Origin: Glaciecola sp. KUL10
GTDB taxonomy: Bacteria; Pseudomonadota; Gammaproteobacteria; Enterobacterales; Alteromonadaceae
Reading direction: 5' to 3'
DNA length: 64,000 nucleotides
NCBI RefSeq assembly: GCF_003203515.1
Contig: NZ_BGNG01000003.1
Location: forward strand, 62,001-126,000
Shown: one piece after another, positions 46,805 to 57,800 of the stretch
How the letters are laid out: every line of letters starts with the position of its first letter
Numbering within the stretch: position 1 is the stretch's first letter
The notes under the pieces: model-generated
Seen by the model: the letters and a program-made list of their open reading frames with translations, nothing else
Told to the model about the DNA's origin: nothing
Database searches by the model: none
Translations under genes and position numbers: made by a program

Positions 46805-47137
46805 CTAAACTGGCATATTCATAATGGTTTTATACGCTTCAAGTAACTTATTTCTGACCTGAACCGTAGCTTCAAAAGCGATACCTGCTTTTTCCTTAGC
46901 GACCATCACATCAGCCAAGCTCATATCTGGATCACCCATATCAAAACGCTTCTGCATTTCTCTTGAGCCACCTTGCATCTCATTGACCTTGTTAACAGCA
47001 TCGCTGAGCATATCTGCAAATTGAGTCGCAGATTGGTTAATGCCAACCTGAGGAGCCTGAATACCCATCCCGACGCCAGATATTTCTGACGACATCGCCT
47101 GCATTTGTTGATAAAGCGCGTTACCTTTAATATCCAT
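46805..47137 (-). CDS. fliE: Flagellar hook-basal body protein FliE
   Basis: A 110-residue helical adaptor joining the MS ring to the rod. The conserved C-terminus reads DPDMSLADVMVAKEKAGIAFEATVQVRNKLLEAYKTIMNMPV. It is the first gene of the fliEFGHIJ operon, behind a sigma54 promoter. Confidence 0.95.
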   Translation of the reverse strand: MDIKGNALYQQMQAMSSEISGVGMGIQAPQVGINQSATQFADMLSDAVNKVNEMQGGSREMQKRFDMGDPDMSLADVMVAKEKAGIAFEATVQVRNKLLEAYKTIMNMPV

Positions 47138-47205
47138 GATTGATTACCTCAATAAGTGTCATTTTTTTGAAAAAATGCTTTCCCTTTGCATATTAACCTC
47201 AACAA

Positions 47206-47221
47206 TGCATGAGACATGCCA
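47206..47221 (-). promoter_or_regulatory. sigma54 promoter for fliE operon
   Basis: Minus strand: TGGCATG, TCTC, ATGCA. It has -24 GG and -12 GC with 10 bp between. Predicted start is about 58 nt before the fliE ATG. The gene upstream encodes the sigma54 activator FlrC, the expected activator of this class III promoter. Confidence 0.85.
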
Positions 47222-47284
47222 ATTTTAAATCCTTACTTTTCAACAAGATACAACTTAAACATCATAGGATTTTGAGACAAAAAA

Positions 47285-47304
47285 ATGCCGCTAAAAAGCG
47301 GCAT
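47285..47304 (-). terminator. Terminator of flrBC
   Basis: ATGCCGCT, AAAA, AGCGGCAT is an 8-bp perfect stem 39 nt past the flrC stop, followed on the minus strand by TTTTTTTGTC. It isolates fliE transcription from flrBC. Confidence 0.9.
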
Positions 47305-47343
47305 CAAAGCGACATCCTGTCGATTGCTCACAAATGAATATGG

Positions 47344-48723
47344 TTAATTGGGTACCTGAATACCAGAGTCACGCATTTTAGCTAGCTTGTAACGAAGTGT
47401 TCTCGGACTGATGCCTAACTTTTCAGCAACATCTTTGCGTTTACCGTTAAAAGCTTGAAGTGCATCTAAGATGATTTGGTGCTCTTGCTGGCGTAATTCT
47501 GAACCCAATAGTTTAGCGTTTTCTTCAGGGGGTGGATTTGACACTTCTTGATACATGCTTTGAGGCATCACTTGAGTTCTCGTTAGAGGAATCGCGCTGC
47601 TTGCTTCAATGAGCAGATCATCCGCAGTTATCAGGTTTCCTTCAGCTAGAATCAAGGCACGCTGTATCACGTTTTCTAGCTCGCGAACATTGCCCGGCCA
47701 ACTATGATTTAACAGTTTTTGTTGAGCACTCATACTCAGATCTGGAATCCCAATATTTTGCTGCAGTGCGTGCCGATTCAATAAATGAGTGGCTAGTGGA
47801 ATGATATCGCCAGTGCGTTGCGCCAAGGGTAACCATGTTATTGGGAATACGTTGAGTCGATAGTATAAATCTTCTCTAAATTTCCCTTCCTCAACCGCCA
47901 ATTTTAAATCACGGTTACTAGTAGCAATTACCCTTACATTTAATGAAATAGTTTTTCTACCGCCCAAACGCTCTACTTCACGCTCTTGTAATACTCTGAG
48001 TAGTTTTGATTGCAGCGCTAAATCCATTTCTGTTATTTCATCAAGCAACAACGTACCCTCTTGGGCTTGTTCGAACTTACCGGGACAGGCTTGGATAGCC
48101 CCCGTAAAAGCACCTTTTTCATAACCAAATAAGGTCGCCTCAAGCATATTTTCTGGGATAGCAGCACAGTTGATTGCGACAAAAGGAGCTTCGTTGCGTT
48201 TCGATTGATCATGTATGTAACGCGACAAGACTTCTTTACCAGACCCGCTTGGACCCAGTACCATCACAGTAGCGTCTGAACGAGCCACTTTTCTTGCTAA
48301 AGCCAACATATTGACGCTTGATTCGTCACCTACAATGGGGGTTTTAGACTCGACTTTTTGTGCCGGCGCGTAGCGACCCACGCAGTTTAATAAGACCTCT
48401 GGAGCGAATGGCTTTGATAAATAATCAGTTGCTCCATCTCGCATTGCTTGGATCGCATCGTTTATGTTGGCGTATGCCGTCATCAATAAAACGGGTAAAT
48501 TGGGGTATTTGGCTTTAATGCTTTTTAGGAGTGATAGACCAGTCATCGCTCCCATTTGAATATCGCTGACCACCAAGTCAAATTTACCTTCTGAAAGTTT
48601 AATCATCGCATTTTCGGCGCAATCTACTGGCGTCACTTGATAACCACCCAATAACAAAGTGTCGACTAACGCTTCACGCAAACCGTGGTCGTCTTCTACA
48701 ATTAAGATTTTTGTTTTACTCAT
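47344..48723 (-). CDS. flrC: sigma54-dependent flagellar response regulator FlrC (FleR)
   Basis: A 459-residue activator. The receiver domain (1-120) has Asp in DLVVSDIQMGAMTG. The AAA+ domain has Walker A MVLGPSGSGKEVLSRY, sigma54-contact loop [12 protein letters not shown] and GTLLLDEITEM. The C-terminal Fis-type helix-turn-helix is RKDVAEKLGISPRTLRYKL. It is phosphorylated by FlrB and drives class III genes (fliE, hook and basal body operons). It overlaps flrB by 4 nt. Confidence 0.96.
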   Translation of the reverse strand: MSKTKILIVEDDHGLREALVDTLLLGGYQVTPVDCAENAMIKLSEGKFDLVVSDIQMGAMTGLSLLKSIKAKYPNLPVLLMTAYANINDAIQAMRDGATDYLSKPFAPEVLLNCVGRYAPAQKVESKTPIVGDESSVNMLALARKVARSDATVMVLGPSGSGKEVLSRYIHDQSKRNEAPFVAINCAAIPENMLEATLFGYEKGAFTGAIQACPGKFEQAQEGTLLLDEITEMDLALQSKLLRVLQEREVERLGGRKTISLNVRVIATSNRDLKLAVEEGKFREDLYYRLNVFPITWLPLAQRTGDIIPLATHLLNRHALQQNIGIPDLSMSAQQKLLNHSWPGNVRELENVIQRALILAEGNLITADDLLIEASSAIPLTRTQVMPQSMYQEVSNPPPEENAKLLGSELRQQEHQIILDALQAFNGKRKDVAEKLGISPRTLRYKLAKMRDSGIQVPN

Positions 48724-49901
48724 GATGATACTCCGTTAGATATTGCAACTACTGAAGAGTGACCGTGAGATTGAGCACTCGCAAAATTTTGATTTTCTTG
48801 GAATGAAGGTAAGCAAAGCTCAAAGCTAGCACCTACACCGTTACTATTGTTACGAGCACTAATTAGGCCCTTGTGAGATTGTGCCACGGATTTAACGACC
48901 GCTAGTCCTAACCCCGTCCCTTGTGATTTAGAGGTGTAAAAAGGCTCAAATATTTTGGATACTTCTGCCTCATCAATCCCTTTACCTTGATCAACAACTG
49001 AAATGCTCACAAATGGTTTGGAATCATGGGTCACAGACGCCATTACTACTTTAATTGACGAATGTTCATTTGAGGCCTGAATTGCATTGTGCAGCAGATT
49101 AGAAACCGCTCCAGATATCGCTGTTTCATTCCCTAAAATTGTTATTTTGGGATTAAAGGCATTGGTTTGTATGTCTATTTTCTTATGAAATGCTGACGCA
49201 TCAACTGCAGCAATCGCAGCATTAACCACTCCAGCAGCATTAACAGGTTTCACTATCTGTTGATCACCACTTTTTGCAAACAGAAGCATGTCATTGACCT
49301 GACTTTCAAGGTCCTTTAGACGCGTCAACAGTTTGTTTGTAAATTTTTCTGCAATAGGATTGTTAAGATTGAGAGATTTAAGGTTAGCTGCGTACAGCAT
49401 TGCAGAGGACAGTGGTGTTCTTACTTGATGCGCAAGTGTTGCGACCATTTTACCTAGTGATGACAGCTTTTGTAGATGGCTGAGGCGACTCTGTAAATCA
49501 CGTGTTTCAGTTAGATCTGTAATGACAATTAATTGACCTTTTTCTTCTTCAAGCGGTGTAATTGTCAATTTGACTTTTCGACCGTCTCGCAGAGACACTT
49601 CGTGCCCGTCATCAGCTTGTGGCTTAAAAGAACGGACAATAATATCTCGCCACAAGGTTGCTTCTAATGGCTCTCCTAGTAACGTAACAGCCTGCTCATT
49701 AGCCTGTCTGATCATGCCTTTATTATCTAAAACAATCACGCCGGCGGGCATAACTTGTAATAAATGAGTCAAGCGGTCAGATTTTTTTCTCAACTCTTCT
49801 AATTCGTCAGCTTTATTAGACGTATGTGAAGCGATATCCACAACCTGAATCGGTGGAACTGCGCTAAGCAGACTTGAAGGGTGTTCACTTGAATGTTGCA
49901 T
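48720..49901 (-). CDS. flrB: Flagellar sensor kinase FlrB (FleS)
   Basis: A 393-residue cytoplasmic histidine kinase without membrane segments. A PAS domain (about 40-130, VMPAGVIVLDNKGMIRQANEQA) is followed by the HisKA box (ATLAHQVRTPLSSAMLYAANL) and HATPase motifs NLLHNAIQAS, VDQGKGID and GTGLGLAVVKS. I start at ATG 49901 after GAGAGG. The in-frame TTG at 49949 overlaps the sigma54 promoter, so it cannot be the start from that promoter. Confidence 0.94.
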   Translation of the reverse strand: MQHSSEHPSSLLSAVPPIQVVDIASHTSNKADELEELRKKSDRLTHLLQVMPAGVIVLDNKGMIRQANEQAVTLLGEPLEATLWRDIIVRSFKPQADDGHEVSLRDGRKVKLTITPLEEEKGQLIVITDLTETRDLQSRLSHLQKLSSLGKMVATLAHQVRTPLSSAMLYAANLKSLNLNNPIAEKFTNKLLTRLKDLESQVNDMLLFAKSGDQQIVKPVNAAGVVNAAIAAVDASAFHKKIDIQTNAFNPKITILGNETAISGAVSNLLHNAIQASNEHSSIKVVMASVTHDSKPFVSISVVDQGKGIDEAEVSKIFEPFYTSKSQGTGLGLAVVKSVAQSHKGLISARNNSNGVGASFELCLPSFQENQNFASAQSHGHSSVVAISNGVSS

Positions 49902-49942
49902 AATCCTCTCTCGTCTAAAAAGACAAATGTACAGAGGAGATT

Positions 49943-49958
49943 TGCACAAGACATGCCA
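49943..49958 (-). promoter_or_regulatory. sigma54 promoter for flrBC
   Basis: Minus strand: TGGCATG, TCTT, GTGCA. It has -24 GG and -12 GC with 10 bp spacing. The transcript would start about 30 nt before ATG 49901. It is expected to be activated by FlrA, encoded just upstream. Confidence 0.85.
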
Positions 49959-50045
49959 AAATTAATCAGCTTTAATTTCAATAGCTTAAGCTAAAAAACC
50001 AAAGCAACTGCTGTCAATTTACTGACATTAGAAAACAGAACGCGA

Positions 50046-51518
50046 CTAATTTTGACGACTAATTTCGTATTTACGCATTTTTTCAACAAGCGTAGTTCGA
50101 CGCATACCAAGTTGATCGGCAGCTCTGGCAACTACCCATTCTTGTTGATCTAAAGCCTGCGTAATCAGGTTTATTTCTAAGTCTGACAAATACTCTTTTA
50201 GGTTTACACCATCGCTTGGAAGAGAAGCACTCACCGTGGGAGATATAGGAGCTTGTCCTTGTTCATGTTGATTCATAGCATCGTGGTTGTCGGGGCTTAG
50301 CATAGTATTTGAGCCGAACAATTCATTTAAAGCTTCTCTTTCTGATTGTTCTTCGCTTAAACCAGAGTCGCTTATTTCTGTATTTCCATATTGATACTTG
50401 CTCGGTAATTTCTTCAAGTCAATAAGGCCATTAGGATACAAAATAGCGAGCCGTTCAACTAAATTAGAAAGTTCTCGTACATTGCCCGGCCAACTGTGAG
50501 TAGTCAGTGAGCGCAATGCTTCTTCATTAAACGTTACACCAATTTCATTATTAGCTTTCATGCGCGAAACTAATTCTAGAAGCAATAAAGGAATGTCTTG
50601 CGCTCTTTCGCGAAGTGCTGGCGTTTCTATCGGAAAGACGTTTAATCGGTAAAATAAATCTTCTCTAAATTTACCATCTGTGATCATTGTTTCTAAATTT
50701 CGATGGGTTGCAGCAATGATTCGAACGTCACAGGAGATTGTCTTGGTGCCACCTACTCTTTCAAAAATCCGTTCTTGTAAAACTCGAAGTAGCTTAACCT
50801 GCATCTGAAGAGGCATGTCACCAATTTCATCCAAAAAGAGTGTGCCACCTTCAGCCAGTTCAAAGCGTCCTTTTCGCGCCCCTACTGCACCAGTAAACGC
50901 TCCCTTTTCATGCCCAAACAGTTCACTTTCTAGTAGCTCCCCAGGGATAGCGCCACAGTTAACCGGAATAAAAGGTCCCTTTTGACGTTTTGACATGTAA
51001 TGAATGTTTCTTGCAACCACTTCTTTACCTGTACCAGACTCGCCCAATACCAATACGTTGGCGTCTGTGGGGGCGACCTGCTCAATCAATTTGCGCACAT
51101 CTTGTATACCACCGCTATGCCCAACTAGTGAACGGAACAGTCTTGTTTTACCCGAGTTTTTAGTATTGGAGGGCGCATTTTTTGCGTTGAACTCTTCACT
51201 TTTACTAAGTAGTTCTTGCATGTTTGGCAATAAAATAGGTTCGAACAAACTTCCGATCAAATTAGGGAAAGTGACATCATTTGACAACTGAAAGCCAATA
51301 TTAATAAAAGGCAAAACAGAACATTTTTGGATGATTTCTTCAGCTTCTTCTGGGATCTCGCCATCTAGGAAAATACAAAACAGGTCTGGTTTAGTTTTGA
51401 TTGTTTGAAGCGCATGTTTATAGTCAGTATTAGATACTGCCTCTCCCATAAAACTGAGAATGATATTCAGATTATGTTTACGATCTTGATTATCGCTAAT
51501 AATCAGAATTTCCTTCAT
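50046..51518 (-). CDS. flrA: Master sigma54 flagellar activator FlrA (FleQ)
   Basis: A 490-residue activator at the top of the flagellar hierarchy. The N-terminal FleQ domain (about 1-115) looks receiver-like. AAA+ domain: Walker [25 protein letters not shown] loop ([19 protein letters not shown]), Walker [13 protein letters not shown]. The C-terminal Fis-type HTH is [20 protein letters not shown]. FleQ relatives also bind cyclic-di-GMP through the AAA+ domain. Here that is inference. It is transcribed alone; the 189 bp upstream should hold its promoter, without an obvious operator. Confidence 0.96.
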   Translation of the reverse strand: MKEILIISDNQDRKHNLNIILSFMGEAVSNTDYKHALQTIKTKPDLFCIFLDGEIPEEAEEIIQKCSVLPFINIGFQLSNDVTFPNLIGSLFEPILLPNMQELLSKSEEFNAKNAPSNTKNSGKTRLFRSLVGHSGGIQDVRKLIEQVAPTDANVLVLGESGTGKEVVARNIHYMSKRQKGPFIPVNCGAIPGELLESELFGHEKGAFTGAVGARKGRFELAEGGTLFLDEIGDMPLQMQVKLLRVLQERIFERVGGTKTISCDVRIIAATHRNLETMITDGKFREDLFYRLNVFPIETPALRERAQDIPLLLLELVSRMKANNEIGVTFNEEALRSLTTHSWPGNVRELSNLVERLAILYPNGLIDLKKLPSKYQYGNTEISDSGLSEEQSEREALNELFGSNTMLSPDNHDAMNQHEQGQAPISPTVSASLPSDGVNLKEYLSDLEINLITQALDQQEWVVARAADQLGMRRTTLVEKMRKYEISRQN

Positions 51519-51707
51519 TTTGACTCCAACGTATTTGTTTTTATTGTATTGAAAGCTGTCGATATACTACCCAAAACCCTGCAATTGGCAAACATATCGT
51601 TGTGAATAGCGGGTATTTTTACGCTAAAACCGCATTATCGAACGTTTATTAATCAAAAGTCTAGGAATTAGATTTTTGCCAATTGAGCTTTCTTATCATA
51701 TATATCG

Positions 51708-52559
51708 TTAAGGTAATGGAATGTGCTCTTTATTGTCGTCTGGAATTGAAGGAAAACGACCATGTTGCCAGTCGTCTCTTGCTTGTGAAATACGTTCTTT
51801 AGAAAATGATACAAAATTCCAATTTAAATAAGGTGTACTCAACCACTTTTTACCCCCTAGCATCACGACTCGACCTGAATTTAAAAATTCAAATCCTGAT
51901 TCGTTTTCAAGTAAAATAAACTCGCCAGCGCCATAAGACTCTCCATCTATCGCTACAGCACCGTCAATCACATAAACCGCAGTCTCATGCGAAGAATGTG
52001 GTTTTTCTATATGACTACCTACTGCCGCAGCAATATCTAAATAAAACATTGGAGAGTAGGTTTTAACAGGTGAGCTCATGCCGAACGCTTCACCTACCAC
52101 TAAACGCATCATAATATCTTCGTGAATAATATGTGGTAATTGAGCTTTTTTGACATGATTAAAACTTGGCTCCAATTCGGCCATGGTTTGAGGAAGGGCA
52201 ATCCAACACTGCAAACCATTGATGCGATGCTGATTTGCTCGCACCTCAAATGTTTCCCGTTCAGAATGCACAATCCCCTTGCCCGCTGTCATCCAATTAA
52301 CATCACCAGGCATAATCTCTAAGTGATTACCTAAAGAGTCTCTGTGTAGGATACTACCTTCAAATAAATAGGTGAGTGTAGATAGACCAATGTGCGGATG
52401 TGGTCGGACATTAATACCCTGCCCTGCCTCAAATGATGTAGGCCCCATATGATCAAAAAATATGAAAGGCCCCACCATTTTCTTTTTTTCATGGGGCAAC
52501 ACTCTTTTTACGCGTAAACCACCCAAATCGTGTTCAGTCGCAAGTAGCTTGATGGCCAT
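51708..52559 (-). CDS. Pirin family protein
   Basis: A 283-residue bicupin protein. The N-terminal cupin has the metal-site histidines (RPHPHIGLSTLTYLFEGSILHRDSLG, about 50-75) and GDVNWMTAGKGIVHSE. The C-terminal cupin is weaker (YVIDGAVAIDGESYGAGEFILLENE). Pirins of bacteria include quercetinases and regulators of pyruvate dehydrogenase; a specific role cannot be read here. It sits alone between flrA and pseC and looks like an unrelated gene in the flagellar locus. Confidence 0.88.
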   Translation of the reverse strand: MAIKLLATEHDLGGLRVKRVLPHEKKKMVGPFIFFDHMGPTSFEAGQGINVRPHPHIGLSTLTYLFEGSILHRDSLGNHLEIMPGDVNWMTAGKGIVHSERETFEVRANQHRINGLQCWIALPQTMAELEPSFNHVKKAQLPHIIHEDIMMRLVVGEAFGMSSPVKTYSPMFYLDIAAAVGSHIEKPHSSHETAVYVIDGAVAIDGESYGAGEFILLENESGFEFLNSGRVVMLGGKKWLSTPYLNWNFVSFSKERISQARDDWQHGRFPSIPDDNKEHIPLP

Positions 52560-52656
52560 ACCAACACCTTTTTTAAATTTCGTACGTAATCGCTTCGTTG
52601 AATTTAAAGCATATGGTTAGGCCAAATGCAAGTTTGCAGGCCATTAAGTCGCGAAG

Positions 52657-53802
52657 TTAAGACAATATAGAATTTAAAGACTCTATTACCTTGCCTTGTT
52701 CCGACGCTGTCAAAGAAGGGTAAATTGGAAGTGTTAATGCATTATTGTAGAAATGTTCAGAATGCGGGAAATCGCCCGTTTTGAATCCTAATTGTTGATA
52801 AAATGGATGAGTATGAATAGGTATATAGTGAACGTTTACGCCAATGCCTCTGTTGTGTAATTGTCGATATACGTCACTTCGGTCATGAATATTCAAAACA
52901 ACCATAAACAGATGCCACGAATGCTCTAGTAGCTTTTCTGCACTCGGTAAGGTTAATGGTAAATGTGCTAATTCATCAAAATATCGCTGTGCGATTTTAC
53001 GGCGTTTTTCCATAAAACCGTCAAGTTTCTTTAATTGGCTAATTCCCAATGCTGCTTGTATATCGTTCAATCGATAATTGAAGCCTAAGGCTATCTGTTG
53101 ATAGTGCCATGGGCCGTCTTGCGGGCTTGTCATTAAAGCTGGGTCGCGAGTGATACCGTGCTTGCTAAATAAAATTAGCTTTTGATTAAGTTCAGCGGAG
53201 TTTGTAAGCACTGCACCACCTTCCGCAGTAGTCATTGACTTAACCGGGTGAAAGCTCAGTACTGTCATATCTGAAAATTCGCAGCATCCTACTTTTTTCT
53301 CTCGATAGGATGCTCCGATACTGTGAGCTGCATCTTCTACGATGTTGATGCCATATTTTCTGCAAATGTCATGGATACTTTGCATATCACATGTTGTACC
53401 CGCAAAATGCACAACAATAAGTGTATGAGGCAAGCAGTTCAGTTCCTTAGCCTGCTCGACTTTAGCTTTCAGAGAGTCAACGCAGATATTAAAAGTAACC
53501 GGTGAAATATCCACGAAGTCCACTGATGCACCGCAGTACAAAGCACAATTTGCAGACGCTGCAAAAGAGTTTGGAACAGTCCATACAATATCACCCGTTC
53601 CTATCCCTAGTGACAAACACGCGATGTGTAAGCCAGAGGTGGCACTATTGACAGTAGTGCAAAATTGAGCCCCCGTATAGTGGCAAAGTGCAGTTTCAAA
53701 CTCAGGTACTTTTGGACCTTGCGTCAAATTGTGATTCTGTAAAACATCAACCACAGCATCAATATCATCTTGGTCAATAAAATGCTTGCCATATGGGATC
53801 AT
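52657..53802 (-). CDS. pseC: UDP-4-amino-4,6-dideoxy-N-acetyl-beta-L-altrosamine transaminase PseC
   Basis: A 381-residue PLP aminotransferase of the DegT/DnrJ/EryC1 family, step 2 of pseudaminic acid synthesis. It starts MIPYGKHFIDQDDIDAVVDVL as in PseC. The PLP Lys188 is in SFHPVKSMTTAEGGAV, and DAAHSIGA gives the cofactor Asp. Its start overlaps the pseB stop as ATGA. The rest of the pse pathway (pseH, pseG, pseF, pseI) is not in this window. Confidence 0.93.
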   Translation of the reverse strand: MIPYGKHFIDQDDIDAVVDVLQNHNLTQGPKVPEFETALCHYTGAQFCTTVNSATSGLHIACLSLGIGTGDIVWTVPNSFAASANCALYCGASVDFVDISPVTFNICVDSLKAKVEQAKELNCLPHTLIVVHFAGTTCDMQSIHDICRKYGINIVEDAAHSIGASYREKKVGCCEFSDMTVLSFHPVKSMTTAEGGAVLTNSAELNQKLILFSKHGITRDPALMTSPQDGPWHYQQIALGFNYRLNDIQAALGISQLKKLDGFMEKRRKIAQRYFDELAHLPLTLPSAEKLLEHSWHLFMVVLNIHDRSDVYRQLHNRGIGVNVHYIPIHTHPFYQQLGFKTGDFPHSEHFYNNALTLPIYPSLTASEQGKVIESLNSILS

Positions 53803-54797
53803 AATGAACTTTTATCTAGCTCTTTTAATTCATCTACTGTTAAGAAGTGATGATTGGTGCCTGAATGATATTCAAAGTTTTCTTCCACTTTTTTGCCCAC
53901 TTCTCCCAATTTATTCTTGTCGTATTCAACATTTTTATCAAAGAACTTGATTGCCGGCGTAATGACAAAGTGGTCGTCAAATTCAAAAGAATGATGAGAC
54001 ATTTCTTGAGGCACCATTACTTCGTGAAGTTTTTCACCCGGCCTTATGCCAACCAATTCATATTCTCGTTTACCGCTAATACTTTCAACTAAATCGAGAA
54101 TCCGAATAGAGGGTATTTTAGGAACAAATATCTCTCCACCCTGCATACGTTTAAAACTATTCAGCACAAATTGAACACCCTCATCGAGTGTAATCCAAAA
54201 GCGAGTCATACCCTCATGTGTTACTGGCAACTTTTCAACGCCTTGCTCAAGCAACTGATGATAAAACGGCACGACAGAGCCTCGACTGCCCACTACATTA
54301 CCATACCTAACTACCGCAAAACGAGGCCCACTAGCGCCAGCAATATTATTTGCTGCGATGAACAGTTTATCTGATGCTAATTTTGTTGCCCCGTATAGAT
54401 TGACTGGGTTCGCTGCCTTATCAGTTGATAGGGCAATAACGCGATGTACCCCTTCTTCAATGCATGCATCAATAACATTTTGAGCGCCATTGATATTGGT
54501 TTTAATACACTCATTTGGATTGTATTCTGCAGCTGGCACTTGCTTAAGCGCCGCGGCATGGATGACAAAATCAATATCTCTAAGGGCGGTTTTTAAGCGT
54601 GGAGCGTCGCGGACGTCACCAATAAAAAAACGCAATGATGGATGTTTGAAGCTCTGTTGCATTTCGAACTGTTTTAATTCGTCTCTCGAAAAAACAACGA
54701 CTCGGGTTGGCTTAAAGTTAGCTAATAGATAAGTAATAAAACGCTTACCAAATGACCCAGTGCCACCGGTGATAAGAATACTCTTGTTGTCGAACAT
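53799..54797 (-). CDS. pseB: UDP-N-acetylglucosamine 4,6-dehydratase (inverting) PseB
   Basis: A 332-residue short-chain dehydrogenase, step 1 of pseudaminic acid synthesis. The NAD(P) loop is ILITGGTGSFGKRFI (6-20), followed by IHAAALKQVPAAEYNP, ALSTDKAANPVNLYGATK with the catalytic Tyr and Lys, and RYGNVVGSRGSV. The adjacent pseC makes this inverting PseB rather than a retaining PglF-type enzyme. It is 57 bp downstream of the Maf gene. Confidence 0.94.
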   Translation of the reverse strand: MFDNKSILITGGTGSFGKRFITYLLANFKPTRVVVFSRDELKQFEMQQSFKHPSLRFFIGDVRDAPRLKTALRDIDFVIHAAALKQVPAAEYNPNECIKTNINGAQNVIDACIEEGVHRVIALSTDKAANPVNLYGATKLASDKLFIAANNIAGASGPRFAVVRYGNVVGSRGSVVPFYHQLLEQGVEKLPVTHEGMTRFWITLDEGVQFVLNSFKRMQGGEIFVPKIPSIRILDLVESISGKREYELVGIRPGEKLHEVMVPQEMSHHSFEFDDHFVITPAIKFFDKNVEYDKNKLGEVGKKVEENFEYHSGTNHHFLTVDELKELDKSSL

Positions 54798-54854
54798 GTA
54801 TTTTCCTATTTTGAGTTTATAGGGTCAGTACTTCACACGTTCAAACTATTCGCT

Positions 54855-57800
54855 CTAAGAGAGATTTGCCTCGATAGTGCTTTGCAAGAACCAAGGACCT
54901 AACAAATCATATGCGCGATACTGACGTTCAAAATACTGCCCTCGCGATCCCAAATTATCTTTGAAAGTCGCGACGTTGAGCGAATTTTCATACTTGTTGG
55001 CTAGTTGAGCTGTGTAGGTATTAAAATTAATAAAGTGGTCTGTTGCCAATAATGGCAGCAGATTTGTGTCAATAAAACCACAAGCGTCTGTACTAAATTC
55101 GTCTCGCTTCTCCAAGTAAGCAGATTTCAAGCCAGATTTACAAAAAACTGGTTTATAAACAAAGCGATTAAAGGTTCTTATATCAAAACTGCGCTTCAAA
55201 GACTCTTTTAACAACCATTTAAACGTAAAAAATGGCACTTCGCCTTTGTATATTTGTTCAGAGGTAAACATTCCGTGTTCAGGCGGTGTCCACATGATAC
55301 TCAAGTTAGCCACACTTTGCGTGTTGTAGATTTCCTTCTGCCATTTGTCATATTGACCTATAAGCACTATCAGCGTTTGAATTTCAGAAGAGTGCAGCGC
55401 TTTATGTTCTGTTATTGCTTGACTAGCGCATAATGATGTTTCAGCAAACACAATATTGATTTTTTGCTTATCTAAATTTTCAGTTCGACTGATTGAATAA
55501 GTCGCGTGTTCAGATAAAAATGCTGCTAGTTCAGCAATGATATGTTTGTTGTTAGTGACAATGTTGAACTTGAGATACTTTTTATCTTGAAGTAACTGAG
55601 ACAAAAATATTTCCTCGCGGCGCCAGATAAAAGAACACGAGGTATCGAATACTTGCTCCTCTCTAGCACAAAGTTGAAAGCAGTCCTCAAGAATTTCGGT
55701 GTAGCTAAGCAACACACTATTTGCAGTATCAATCGCTACTTTTTGGTTTTCTTGCAAGAGGGTTTTGGTAAATAATGCATTTAATCCATTGGTCATTGAA
55801 TGAAAATAAAAGAAAAAAAGCGAACTTTTAGCCTCGTTTCCTGACTGATACTGCTCAATTAAAAATTGCCTGACGTCATCAACCAACTGCCGAATATCTT
55901 CTTTTGAGCTCAGTCGGGTATTAAAGAGCCTTTTAAAGTCTTTAATTGTGCTCAATAGTTTTGAATTATCATATTTTTTGCTGAAAAGAGGTAAGAATTT
56001 TTCGGTATCGATCGTTACAAAGCACTCATCAAAGTGACTCAGTACCGCCTTTTTATTTTCCTCAGTACTCAAGACCAAAACAGCATCTATATCAAGAGGA
56101 TTTGCTCCTCTTATCAAAGCACCATCGCTTGTATTATAGGCATTGCAATTTGGGAAGGACTCAAACGCCTGCTCCATCGACATTCGTGCAATATCAAACT
56201 CAGTTTTTGTGCTAACTGCATGGCGAAAATTCCCTGCTACAGGGATACCAATATTGAGACTTTCAGCATAATCGTAAGTTGGTTTGCCCTGTGCATCATA
56301 ATATGCAGATGTTTTAGAGTGGTGATGATTGGGATCAACAAATCCCAAGTCTGTACCAAACAAGTAAATATTCTCAAAACCTGCACGTAAAAAGAAAGTC
56401 AAAGCAAAATTTGAAACAGTTGGATATGCCGTATCCAACATGCCAAAAGCAACATTACCGATAAGGTCATGAATAGCCCTAGATGAAGCTTCACCTTGTT
56501 TAAAAGCCAGCTTAACGTCTTTGTACAACTCGCAAGTATCAGGGTGAATGCCGTTACAACTGATAAGGGTTATTTCCTTTAAAAAGGCTCTATCACCTAA
56601 TAAATTTGCCCAGTCGTGAGTGGAGCGATACTGTTCAATTTCAGCATGAAAATCAGGTCTGATATTGTGCTTGTATAATGCTTGTAAAGCAGTACCACAA
56701 CTCACGATAATCACTTGCTCTGCATGTTCTTTGATAACATCAATACTGTAGTCAAGCGAGGGGCCGTTACCGACAATAAATATGGGCAATTCCTGGCTTC
56801 TCTTTTTCTTTAAAATAGCAGGTGAGTGGCTAGCAAGAAAGGGAGTGTTTCGTTTGATAGATTCAACAGAATGATTTATGCCAGCAACTGAATGATCAAA
56901 GTTTTCACTCATTGACATCATCAACTTTAATTGCTCTCTTAGTTTTTCAACAGCAGCATTTAAAGCTGGGTTTTCATAGGCTTTATATAGATAGGTTTCG
57001 TTCAATACGTAGGGGCCGATTCGATAAAAATGTGACATCAAATCGCTCGAAAAATGACTGCCGTCATCACCAATATTCAAATACAGATAGCTCTCATCAG
57101 CTTGGACTTTATCGAATATTTTTTGCCAATCAATCGCGTATAAACTCGCATAAAAAAAGTCAGGGTTAGGTTCGAATACAAATAACTGTTCGATACTTTT
57201 TTCTTCAACTAAATTTTCAAAACCATACCCCATCGCTAATCCGAACATAATCAGCGCTTTGCTTTTTTGCGGATGCTCACTCTGGCGTTTCTCTAGCTGA
57301 TTCATTACAGATTCAGTTTTGATTAAAAATCGATTGTGTAAAAAATGCCGCGCTTTGTTTCCTCGATAACCAATGATGAGTCCATCACAATTAGGTTTTT
57401 TGTTAAAACGTTGATACATCCCTTGACTATGCTGCCGGCTTTCGTCTCCATAAAATGGCACGAGGCTATGATTATTAATCGCATTGATGCTATTTTCAGT
57501 GCTGATAATCTGCCAATGAGTCGGATGATAGTTTTTAAATCGCAGATGTAATTCCGGGTAGGTTTTTTCTAATGCTGCAAGGTTCTTTTGAAAAAGAGAA
57601 TGTTGTTTTGTTATCCCCTTCCATTTTGTCGAAGAAAAACGGGAATGCCAAGCAGGCACAGACGCTAATATGCTAGGAGCTGATGGATTGAGAGACACGT
57701 TGTTTTTCAGCTGCTCCCAAGTATTCTCTTGAATCAGTGTGAAAATTTGATTGTGCAGATAAGTATGAAGATGTTTGAACACAAAAACATGACGACACTC

